Positions 34,895 to 41,837 of a stretch of DNA of 64,000 bases are shown one piece after another. The stretch lies in contig NZ_QOIM01000018.1 of assembly GCF_003323735.1 (NCBI RefSeq), positions 186,001 through 250,000 of the forward strand. The letters are read 5' to 3'. Source of the stretch: Streptomyces reniochalinae (GTDB lineage: Bacteria > Actinomycetota > Actinomycetes > Streptomycetales > Streptomycetaceae). Under the pieces are notes generated by a model. The model saw only the letters and a list, made by a program, of their open reading frames with translations, was not told the DNA's origin and searched no databases. The translations under genes and the position numbers were made by a program. How positions within the stretch are numbered: the first letter of the stretch is position 1; each line of letters starts with the position of its first letter.

Positions 34895-34940
34895 GGCGCG
34901 AGGGTGGACGCCGCGGGTCGAGCGGTACTCCATCGCGGCG

Positions 34941-34969
34941 TTCAGAGGCCGTCGAGCCCGCCTTGAGCG
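34941..34969 (+). promoter_or_regulatory. SARP-type heptads between AT and carboxylase genes
   Basis: TTCAGAG (34941), TCGAGCC (34952) and TTGAGCG (34963) follow each other at an 11-bp period in the 96-bp region between the divergent genes. The second is a near-consensus heptad, the others are weaker. Confidence 0.6.
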
Positions 34970-34990
34970 GGCGCGCGCACGCTGCCCGTC

Positions 34991-36706
34991 ATGAGCGTTG
35001 TCGACGAAACGCCTCCGGACACCGCCACCGTGAGTGTCGCCGGGGGGATGTCCCCGGACACCGCCACCGTGAGCGTCGCCGGAGGGATACCTCCGGACAC
35101 CGCCACCGTGAACGTCGCCGGGGGGACGCGGCCGGACTCGGCCGCTCCCGCTCACGGCCGGCTGCGGGACCGTGCCGCCGAACTCGCCGAGCTGCACGAC
35201 AGGGTGCGGCGCGGGCCCAGCGAGCGGGCGACCGAGGCCCAGCACGCCAAGGGCAAACTGACCGCACGGGAGCGGCTCGCCCTGCTGTTCGACGACTCGA
35301 CCTTCACGGAGGTCGAGGAGTTGCGCCGGCACCGAGCCACGGGCTTCGGCCTGGAAGACCGGCGCCCGCACACCGACGGTGTGGTCACCGGCTGGGGGCA
35401 GGTGCACGGCCGCACCGTCTTCGCCTACGCCCACGACTTCCGCATCTTCGGCGGAGCCCTCGGCGAGGCACACGCCGAGAAGATCCACAAGCTGATGGAC
35501 CTGGCCGAGTCCGCCGGCCGGCCCGTGGTCGGGCTGTGCGACGGTGCGGGCGCCCGTATCCAGGAGGGTGTGACGGCCCTCGCCGGCTACGGCGGGATCT
35601 TCTCCCGCAACGTCCGCAACTCCGGCGTCATCCCGCAGATCAGCGTCATCATGGGCCCCTGCGCGGGCGGCGCCGCCTACTCGCCGGCCCTGACCGACTT
35701 CGTGTTCATGGTGCGCGGCACGTCCCAGATGTTCATCACGGGCCCCGACGTGGTGCAGGCCGTCACCGGCGAGGTCATCACGCACGACGCCCTCGGCGGT
35801 GCCGACGCCCACGCCTCCCTCTCCGGCGTCGCCCACTTCGCGTACGACGACGAGAGCGCCTGCCTCGAGGACGTACGGCACCTGCTGTCCCTGCTGCCCC
35901 CGCACAACAGGGAGCTGCCGCCCGCCGAGCCCACCGCCGACCCGGCCGACCGCCGCACCGAAGCGCTGTGGGAGATGGTTCCGGCCGATCCGGGACAGGC
36001 GTACGACATGCGGGAGGTGCTCGCCGAGATCGTCGACGACGGCGACTTCTTCGAGGTCCACGAGGCGTGGGCGACCAACGTCGTCTGCGCGCTGGCACGG
36101 CTGGACGGGCACACCGTCGGGCTGGTCGCCAACCAGCCCGCCTCCTTCGCCGGGGTGCTGGACATCCACGCCTCCGAGAAGGCCGCCCGCTTCGTCCAGA
36201 CCTGCGACGCCTTCAACGTGCCGCTCGTCACGCTGGTGGACGTCCCCGGCTTCCTGCCCGGCGTCGACCAGGAACACGGCGGCATCATCCGGCACGGAGC
36301 CAAACTGCTGTACGCCTACTGCAACGCGACGGTGCCACGCGTCCAGCTCATTCTCCGCAAGGCCTACGGCGGGGCGTACATCGTCATGGACTCCCGTTCC
36401 ATCGGCGCGGACCTCTCGCTGGCCTGGCCCGCCAACGAGATCGCGGTGATGGGCGCCGAGGGCGCGGCGAACGTCGTCTTCCGCCGCGAGATCGCCGCCG
36501 CCACCGACCCCGAAGCGACCCGCGCCCGCCTGGTGAAGGAGTACCGCGCCGAACTCATGCACCCCTACTACGCCGCCGAGCGTGGCCTCGTCGACAGTGT
36601 CATCGACCCGGCGGAGACCCGCGGCCGCCTGATCTCGGCGCTGGCGATGCTGCGTGCCAAGCACGCCTCCCTGCCCACCCGCAAGCACGGGAACCAGCCG
36701 CAGTGA
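34991..36706 (+). CDS. Acyl-CoA carboxylase beta subunit (carboxyltransferase)
   Basis: The protein has 571 residues from ATG 34991. Two crotonase-like halves with the usual landmarks: KGKLTARERLALLFDDSTF, VVGLCDGAGARIQEGV, IMGPCAGGAAYSPALTDF (oxyanion hole), VDVPGFLPGVDQEHGG and LRKAYGGAYIVMDSRS. It transfers carboxyl from biotin to acetyl- or propionyl-CoA, supplying extender units. The N-terminus is odd: a 13-residue segment (PPDTATVSVAGGM) is repeated three times by an exact 39-bp tandem repeat (35015, 35054, 35093). That part is absent from typical PccB/AccB proteins. A biotinylated alpha subunit is not in the window and must come from elsewhere. Confidence 0.94.
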   Translation: MSVVDETPPDTATVSVAGGMSPDTATVSVAGGIPPDTATVNVAGGTRPDSAAPAHGRLRDRAAELAELHDRVRRGPSERATEAQHAKGKLTARERLALLFDDSTFTEVEELRRHRATGFGLEDRRPHTDGVVTGWGQVHGRTVFAYAHDFRIFGGALGEAHAEKIHKLMDLAESAGRPVVGLCDGAGARIQEGVTALAGYGGIFSRNVRNSGVIPQISVIMGPCAGGAAYSPALTDFVFMVRGTSQMFITGPDVVQAVTGEVITHDALGGADAHASLSGVAHFAYDDESACLEDVRHLLSLLPPHNRELPPAEPTADPADRRTEALWEMVPADPGQAYDMREVLAEIVDDGDFFEVHEAWATNVVCALARLDGHTVGLVANQPASFAGVLDIHASEKAARFVQTCDAFNVPLVTLVDVPGFLPGVDQEHGGIIRHGAKLLYAYCNATVPRVQLILRKAYGGAYIVMDSRSIGADLSLAWPANEIAVMGAEGAANVVFRREIAAATDPEATRARLVKEYRAELMHPYYAAERGLVDSVIDPAETRGRLISALAMLRAKHASLPTRKHGNQPQ

Positions 36707-36924
36707 GCGCCGACGACCCCACCGTCCGGATACTGCGCGGTGAGCCGGACCCCGAGGAACTCTCAGCCCTGCTCGTCGTCCTCATGGCCCTGGCCGGCTC
36801 CACCCCCACCGTCCCGACCGACACCACAGCCCCCCGCCCCGCCCCGTGGCCCCGCCCCACCGCCTCCCCGCCGACCGCCGCCTGGCGCGCACGCCCGCAA
36901 CCGGGCTGGCGGGCGGGCTACTGA
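36703..36924 (+). CDS. Acyl-CoA carboxylase epsilon subunit
   Basis: The protein has 73 residues from GTG 36703, overlapping the beta-subunit stop by 4 bases (GTGA). The N-terminus TVRILRGEPDPEELSALLVVLMAL is the conserved epsilon pattern, followed by a Pro/Ala-rich tail ending in WRARPQPGWRAGY. In Streptomyces and mycobacteria the epsilon subunit stabilises and activates the alpha-beta complex. Its presence shows that the pair forms a dedicated carboxylase. Likely last gene of the PKS cluster on this side. Confidence 0.88.
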   Translation: MSADDPTVRILRGEPDPEELSALLVVLMALAGSTPTVPTDTTAPRPAPWPRPTASPPTAAWRARPQPGWRAGY

Positions 36925-37792
36925 CCCGACGGGCCCTCCGTCCAAGGACGTCGGAAAACGGGTGAGACGCCGTCGGCAGCCGGCCGTTGCCCCGAGCCCG
37001 ATTGCATCGTTTGGCGGGCGTTGTCGACCAGGGAATACCCGGCTTCCAGGCTACCCGCGTCCGCCGATACGACGTTCGCCCACTGATTGACCGCGGGGTT
37101 GTCGTCCGAGATCAACTTCGCCATGCCGGTCCCGGTGGGGAGAGCCGCCTTGTAGCCGGCCTTCCCGAAGGTCTTGCCCCGCTTCTGCAAGACATCCAAC
37201 ATGCCCCTCGCCTTGCTGGATACCCACTCGGAAGCGTTGTTGCCGAAGCGGGTGAGCTTGCCCTGGACCTCGGCGTAGTTTTCGCCCCTCTCCGCGTCGT
37301 ACGCAGTCCGCATGGCGCCCTCGGGGGGCTCGGGGCAGAGGGCGGAACGCTGTCTTGTGACGTTCGCACGTACCGACCACGCTTGTCCTGCGCTACGGCG
37401 CTGTAGGCGCTGGCGAATGACTCGTTGCTCGCCTGGGATCCCGGAGAGCCCGTCCGCACGTTGCTCATCCGCTGGGAGAGGTCGTTCATCTGAACCGCGT
37501 TGCTCGACTCGGCCACAGGGGCAGCAGCCTTCGCTGCCCTGCGAAATGCCCTCTTCGCCCCTTCCGCGTTGGACTTGCCTTCGGCGCTCTCCCACTTACC
37601 CTTGCTCTGCGACCAACGGCCGATCTGGTCGTGCTCATTGGTGATGTAGAAGTTCTTGCTCTTCGTGTCGTAGATGCCGAACTCGGCCCCCTGCGGGACC
37701 GGAGGAGCATTCTTGACGCGGCCTTCGATCAGGCGGACATCCTTGTTGTCCCTGATCTCTACCAGCCGGTAGTGATCGTCCGATCCTGCCAT
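36918..37792 (-). pseudogene. Hypothetical protein gene split by a frameshift
   Basis: ATG 37792 (AGAGGA 8 bases upstream) opens MAGSDDHYRLVEIRDNKD and continues to about TSQDSVPPSAPSP. A shift into another frame near 37323-37328 (a run of six G on the + strand) then restores protein-like sequence: EGAMRTAYDAERGENYAEVQGK to DNARQTMQSGSG, ending at 36918. One missing base in the run would join both parts into about 290 residues. Composition is less G/C-biased than neighbours, and hydrophilic, with no signal or membrane helix. I do not recognise the family. The gene ends tail-to-tail with the carboxylase epsilon gene, overlapping by 7 bases. Confidence 0.6.
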
Positions 37793-38076
37793 TTCGTTTT
37801 CCTCTTCATGGGGAGGAAGGCTCCCGGGGGAGCCTGTGATGCCGACAGTCCGGTGGCAGGTGACGCCACGGGACACAGACCTGCGTCGCCTCGCCGCGCC
37901 CAGCGGTGACGAGGGTGGCTCCACGTCGGCCGCCGTGCGCAGGGGGCAGCGGTGTCCGTCCGGAGCTGCTGCACCTACGCGCCCGGTCGCGGACAGCCAC
38001 CCGTCCCCGTGACGCGCGGCAACGAGGTCCCCGTCCCGCCGGGACGGGGACCTCGCGCGGCCGGCCGTGTGGGAGG

Positions 38077-38460
38077 TCAGCCGACCGCCGGCGTCACCGG
38101 AAGCCCTGCCCGGCGCCACGCCTGGAAGCCGCCGATCAGATCCGTCGCATGGGGCAGGCCGATCCACCGCAGTGAGGCCGCGGCGAGCGAGGAGGCGTAC
38201 CCCTCATCGCACAGCACGATCCATCGGGTTGCGCGGTCCGTGGCCTCGGGGAGGGCGCCGGAGCTGGCGGGGTCGAGGCGCCATTCGAGGTGGTTGCGCT
38301 CCACGATCAGCGCGCCGGGGATGGCCCCGGCCGCCCGCCGCTGGAATTCCGGGCGGGTGTCCACCAGCACCGCACCCTCGGCCACGGCCGCCTGCGCCTG
38401 GTGGGGATGGAGCCTCTCGAACGAGCGGCGCACATCGGCGAGCCTGTCGTCGATGCCCAT
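38077..38460 (-). CDS. Rhodanese-like sulfurtransferase
   Basis: The protein has 127 residues. ATG 38460 overlaps the stop of the cysteine dioxygenase gene (TGATG), a coupling layout; GTG 38463 is an alternative. Single rhodanese domain: AVLVDTRPEFQRRAAGAIPGA, active-site Cys in VLCDEGYASSLAAASL, and ATDLIGGFQAWRRAGLPV. It transfers sulfane sulfur via a cysteine persulfide. Partner with the cysteine dioxygenase in cysteine and sulfide catabolism. Confidence 0.9.
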   Translation of the reverse strand: MGIDDRLADVRRSFERLHPHQAQAAVAEGAVLVDTRPEFQRRAAGAIPGALIVERNHLEWRLDPASSGALPEATDRATRWIVLCDEGYASSLAAASLRWIGLPHATDLIGGFQAWRRAGLPVTPAVG

Positions 38461-39020
38461 CACGCCCGCCCGTCACGGTCGTCGGAGCTGACCAGGCCGG
38501 GGGCGTCGGCGAGTTCGTCGAAATCATCGGTGCCCTCGACGGCGCTCGTACGGATCAACTCGATACCTCCCCTGCCCGGCGACTCCCTGTAGTAGGTCAT
38601 GGCGGCCAGCGCGGGGGAGTAGGCGTGGATGCTGACCGCCGGGCTGTCGCTGTCGTTGTGCACCTGGTGGATGTGGCGGGGGCCGAAGGAGCGGACACCG
38701 CCGGTGGGGAGCCGCCGTGGACTCGGCGGCACGGCGGCTCCGAGGGCGAAGGTCCGCTCGCTGAGCTCTCCTTGGACCACGCCGAAGGCGCCGGAGGCGC
38801 CGCCGTGGTCGTGGATGTCGGTGCCCTGGCCGGGCAGCCAGGTCAGCAGCCAGACCTCGTGCGTGTCGCTGTGGGCGAGACGGGTGTAGAAGCGTTCGGG
38901 CGTGGTGAAACGCACGAGGGCGGTCCACAGCGAAGAGGAATGCGAAGCGAAGTGGCGCACAGTCTGCGCCAACTGAGGGGCAGTCAGCAGGCGTGTTCCG
39001 GCGCGCGGGGGTGCGGTCAT
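38460..39020 (-). CDS. Cysteine dioxygenase family protein
   Basis: The protein has 186 residues from ATG 39020 with GAGGT upstream. Cupin with the iron ligands of thiol dioxygenases: GTDIHDHGGASGAFGV (HxH) and SFGPRHIHQVHNDSDS, the third histidine. The protein converts L-cysteine to cysteinesulfinate with O2, lowering free cysteine. Operon with rhodanese. A cysteine-codon leader peptide lies upstream (39059-39145), suggesting attenuation by sulfur-amino-acid supply. Confidence 0.88.
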   Translation of the reverse strand: MTAPPRAGTRLLTAPQLAQTVRHFASHSSSLWTALVRFTTPERFYTRLAHSDTHEVWLLTWLPGQGTDIHDHGGASGAFGVVQGELSERTFALGAAVPPSPRRLPTGGVRSFGPRHIHQVHNDSDSPAVSIHAYSPALAAMTYYRESPGRGGIELIRTSAVEGTDDFDELADAPGLVSSDDRDGRA

Positions 39021-39058
39021 GGCGATACCTCACAGGGGTGTGTCGTGGAGTCCGGTCG

Positions 39059-39145
39059 TCAGGCGCGGCCGGGATGACACAACGCGCTGGCCACGCGGAC
39101 CAGGTCCACGTGGCGCCGTACGAAAAAGCGCGTACCGGTGGGCAT
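39059..39145 (-). CDS. Cysteine-type leader peptide (uORF) of the cysteine dioxygenase operon
   Basis: A 28-codon frame from ATG 39145 to TGA 39059 encodes a peptide containing FVRRHVDLVRVASALC, then HPGRA. This Arg-Arg-His-Val-Asp-Leu ... Ser-Ala-Leu-Cys pattern is the actinobacterial putative leader peptide found upstream of sulfur-metabolism operons. It ends 38 bases before the cysteine dioxygenase start. Too short for standard gene calling. By analogy, ribosome stalling at or near the Cys codon (TGT) would couple downstream expression to Cys-tRNA charging; the mechanism is inferred. Confidence 0.82.
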   Translation of the reverse strand: MPTGTRFFVRRHVDLVRVASALCHPGRA

Positions 39146-39405
39146 GGCGGCAAGATTGGCAGGAGCGGGCTGCGGGGTCAACCAGTCGAATGCGCAGCTC
39201 GCGCCACGGGCGATTGCTCTGTGAACGGAATACTGCGCGCGTATGTCGAACGGCCCGGCACCTGAGCCGGAGGCCGATCAATCGCTGGACGGAACGCCTA
39301 TTCTTCCTCTCCACGGACCATGGGCCCTGGAAAACGATGGACGCTCTTGGACGAGTCGGCGACCATCCGCAGGTGGCAGGTGAAGCCGATGACTGGGGAC
39401 CGCTC

Positions 39406-40260
39406 ATGCGGAGCCCGGAGCGTGTGCGTTTTGTCGAGCTGTCCGGCGGGACAATGTCCGCTCTGCTCAAGGGCGGCCTGACCGAAGCCGGCAGGGTGGC
39501 CGGTGTACCGCTGACCGAATACTTCGTGACCGACGAAGCACGGTGGCTGTGGCGGTACCGGCTCTCCCAGATGGCCGCCGATCCCGGCCACGCGCGGTGG
39601 ATGCTGCGACAAGCGGTCGTCGACGACAGCGGTCCCGTCGCCGGACATGCCGGGTTCCACGGGCCGCCTGATGAGGTCGGCATGGTCGAGATCGGCTACT
39701 GCATCGCTCCGGACTTCCGGCGCCAGGGATATGCCCGATCCGCGCTGATCGAGCTGCTCCGCCGGGCAAGCGCCGAAACCGCGGTCACGACTGTGCGGGC
39801 GACGATGAGCCCCGACAACGTGGCATCCCTGGCGACGATCTCGGGCTTGGGATTCGTCGAGGTCGGAGAACAGTGGGACGAGGAGAACGGTCGAGAGATC
39901 GTCTTCGAAGTCCCCGTCCGCAGGGTTCCGTCCGCAGGGTTCCGTCCGCTTGAGGGGAACTTGGCGGAAAGGGGCGGCGATGGACTCCTTCCACGTCTTG
40001 GCGCACCCCGGCACCCGGCACCCACCGGGCACCGGAACCCGCCGGGCGCCGGAACTCGCCGGGCACTGGCACCCGCCCAGGCGGCACCGGCACCTCCGGG
40101 GCACTGGCACTCGCCGGCACCGGTACCCACCGGGCACACGTCCCTGCCGAAAGAGCCGCCCGCGGGCCCCTTCCACCACGCCGGTGCCTCCACGCCGGTG
40201 CCTCATCGAGCCGTGGCGGCGAGGTGTGGGCGAGAGCGCCGGCTCACCTGCCGGAGGTGA
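39406..40260 (+). CDS. GNAT acetyltransferase with read-through C-terminal tail
   Basis: The protein has 284 residues from ATG 39406 (GGGGA 6 bases upstream). GNAT core: VAGHAGFHGPPDEVGMVEIGYCIAPDFRRQGYARSAL with the acetyl-CoA loop (R/Q-x-x-G-x-A in RRQGYA), then ATMSPDNVASLATISGLGFVEVG. The natural end seems lost. A 14-bp tandem duplication (39916-39929 and 39930-39943, GTCCGCAGGGTTCC) shifts the frame. Without one copy the gene would end ...VRRVPSA-stop after about 177 residues. The added tail of about 107 residues is Pro/Gly/His/Arg-rich, translated from G/C-rich repeats, and is probably non-functional. Substrate unknown. An earlier in-frame ATG (39337) has a weaker RBS. Confidence 0.8.
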   Translation: MRSPERVRFVELSGGTMSALLKGGLTEAGRVAGVPLTEYFVTDEARWLWRYRLSQMAADPGHARWMLRQAVVDDSGPVAGHAGFHGPPDEVGMVEIGYCIAPDFRRQGYARSALIELLRRASAETAVTTVRATMSPDNVASLATISGLGFVEVGEQWDEENGREIVFEVPVRRVPSAGFRPLEGNLAERGGDGLLPRLGAPRHPAPTGHRNPPGAGTRRALAPAQAAPAPPGHWHSPAPVPTGHTSLPKEPPAGPFHHAGASTPVPHRAVAARCGRERRLTCRR

Positions 40261-40344
40261 ACTGGCCGCCAGACGGCCGTCCAGCGCGCTCACCTGCCCA
40301 CCGGTCACGTGGTCCTGCGCGATGCCGTAGAGTGGACGGCACGA

Positions 40345-40421
40345 CGCGGGGTGGAGCAGCTCGGTAGCTCGCTGGGCTCATAACCCAGAGGTCGCAGGTT
40401 CAAATCCTGTCCCCGCTACCA
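40345..40421 (+). tRNA. tRNA-fMet (initiator, anticodon CAT), with encoded CCA
   Basis: The cloverleaf starts CGCGGGG and ends CCCCGCTACCA. The C1/T72 position is unpaired, a hallmark of bacterial initiator tRNA. The anticodon stem CTGGG/CCCAG with loop CTCATAA has the three G-C pairs of initiators. T-arm GCAGG-TTCAAAT-CCTGT. A strong terminator follows directly. Confidence 0.96.
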
Positions 40422-40422
40422 A

Positions 40423-40457
40423 ATCCGGCCCCCTCAACGACATTGAGGGGGCCGGAT
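40423..40457 (+). terminator. Terminator of the initiator tRNA
   Basis: ATCCGGCCCCCTCAA and TTGAGGGGGCCGGAT form a perfect 15-bp stem with a 5-base loop right after the CCA end. Confidence 0.93.
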
Positions 40458-40624
40458 GTGTTTCCGGATGCCGGGCGACTCTCTCAACCACCGGCGCTGC
40501 GCCGGTTCCGGCCCTCCTGGTTCTGAGAGGCGGAGGCGAGCCGGACAGCGAGCTTTTTGATGGGGAGGGTCGTGAGCCGTCTTCCGGGCGGACTGAGCAG
40601 GCTCCGCACCGGGCCTGGTCAGCG

Positions 40625-40724
40625 GCGGGCCTGCCACCGCAGGGGAGAGGCGGGCCTGCCACCGCAGGGGAGAGGCGGGCCTGCCACCGCAGGGGAGAGG
40701 CGGGCCTGCCACCGCAGGGGAGAG
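40625..40724. repeat. Four perfect 25-bp tandem repeats
   Basis: Four copies starting at 40625, 40650, 40675 and 40700, each beginning GCGGGCCTGCCACCGCAGGG. They lie in the 326-bp non-coding stretch between the tRNA terminator and the convergent secreted-protein gene. No spacers, so not CRISPR. No gene seen in 40458-40783. Confidence 0.92.
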
Positions 40725-40783
40725 CAGCGTCACCGCCCCGCTGCCCACCTGGCAGGCCGCGCCGTACGCACCCCTTCGGCGCG

Positions 40784-41728
40784 TCAGTCGCCCGTTCGCT
40801 TGTAGGTGGCGACGGGCTTCGGGGGCTTGCCCAGCTCCATCAGCTGCATGTCACCGTCCGCGGTCTCGACCTGGTAGAAGTGCTCGAACACCTCGGGCGG
40901 ACAGTTCTTCGCCTGCTTCCCCTCCTTGATCGTGAAATTCCCCAACTCGACGCCGTCGGCGGACTTCTTGGTCACCACACCGCTCCCCAGGCACCGCTGG
41001 CCCGTGAGGGTTTCGATGGTCCCCGTCGCCGGCTTCCCCGCGGCGGCCTGTTGGAACGTCACCCGATGACTGCCGTCCTCCGCGCGCCAACTGCCGACGA
41101 AGCGACCGGGTATCGGCTCATACACCGTGGCTTCGTCACCGAACCCGGAGCCCTTCTTCCACGGCAGTGTGGTGGTGCTGTGCGGCCCTTTGGCCACGAA
41201 CTCGGCCCGGTCACCGCCGTCATAGATCTGCGCGGGCGGCCACCCGTCGGAGTTCTCGCTCTCGGCGGTGTCCCACTCGGTCAATTCACCCGCCCCCATT
41301 GCCGCCACGGATTCTTGTGGCGGCTCCCCGTCCGAGCAGTACAGGCCCCAGTTGGCCGTCACGGCGACCGTATCGCCGTGCGCCCTGGCATCAATGCCCT
41401 GGCAGGACTCGGCCTTCGTCTTGTAGATCGTCTTTGGCGACGACCAGGTGCCCCCCTCGGCCGGCCTGTGCCGCTCGACCAGCCCTTTGTCCTTCGCATA
41501 CGTCAGGGACACCTGCCGCTTGTCCTTGAGCTCAATGCGTATGTGGCTGTCGTCCTTGTCGACGACGTGAGAGTCGATCTTCTCCGGTGTCCCGGCCTTC
41601 TCACCCACCGATCCATCTGCCGGGCTCGCCCCGTCCTCCGTCGCGTACACGGTTGTCACGCTTCCAGCAGCGGCTATCACCGCCAAGACGGCGGCACCGC
41701 CGATCACTTTGGCACGCTTGAACCCCAC
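40784..41728 (-). CDS. Secreted protein of unknown function
   Basis: The protein has 314 residues from GTG 41728, with GGGAGG 6 bases upstream. A Sec signal is evident (FKRAKVIGGAAVLAVIAAAGSVTTVYA). The mature part begins hydrophilic (EDGASPADGSVGEK). It contains cysteine-bearing segments (KAESCQGIDAR, NWGLYCSDG, GQRCLGSG, AKNCPPEVF), so two disulfides are possible, and beta-strand-rich sequence (RIELKDKRQVSLTYAKDKG). I recognise no family. It may belong with the neighbouring FG-GAP protein as part of a set of secreted proteins on the same strand. Confidence 0.65.
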   Translation of the reverse strand: MGFKRAKVIGGAAVLAVIAAAGSVTTVYATEDGASPADGSVGEKAGTPEKIDSHVVDKDDSHIRIELKDKRQVSLTYAKDKGLVERHRPAEGGTWSSPKTIYKTKAESCQGIDARAHGDTVAVTANWGLYCSDGEPPQESVAAMGAGELTEWDTAESENSDGWPPAQIYDGGDRAEFVAKGPHSTTTLPWKKGSGFGDEATVYEPIPGRFVGSWRAEDGSHRVTFQQAAAGKPATGTIETLTGQRCLGSGVVTKKSADGVELGNFTIKEGKQAKNCPPEVFEHFYQVETADGDMQLMELGKPPKPVATYKRTGD

Positions 41729-41837
41729 GATTGCCTCCCTCGTCAGCGGACAGTGTCCGCGGCAGTTGCCGAGTCCCCACGCGAGCGCGCCGGCGCGCAC
41801 CGCGGTGGACCCGTTCGTATCGGTCGTACTCGGCTGG

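Noticed and set aside
34831..36924. 697-codon frame overlapping the carboxylase genes
   Set aside because: Arg-rich out-of-phase reading of the beta subunit gene; only its last 73 codons, read from GTG 36703, are the real epsilon subunit.
37112..38167. 351-codon reading of the frameshifted hypothetical gene with a long N-terminal extension
   Set aside because: The part before ATG 37792 is low-complexity and the RBS is at 37792; the C-terminal part after the G run is in the wrong frame.
40345..40457. tRNA-fMet as the integration site of a genomic island
   Set aside because: No integrase gene is present in the window and I see no second copy of the tRNA 3' end within it.
40625..40724. CRISPR-like repeat array
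   Set aside because: The 25-bp units are directly joined with no spacers and no cas genes are present.
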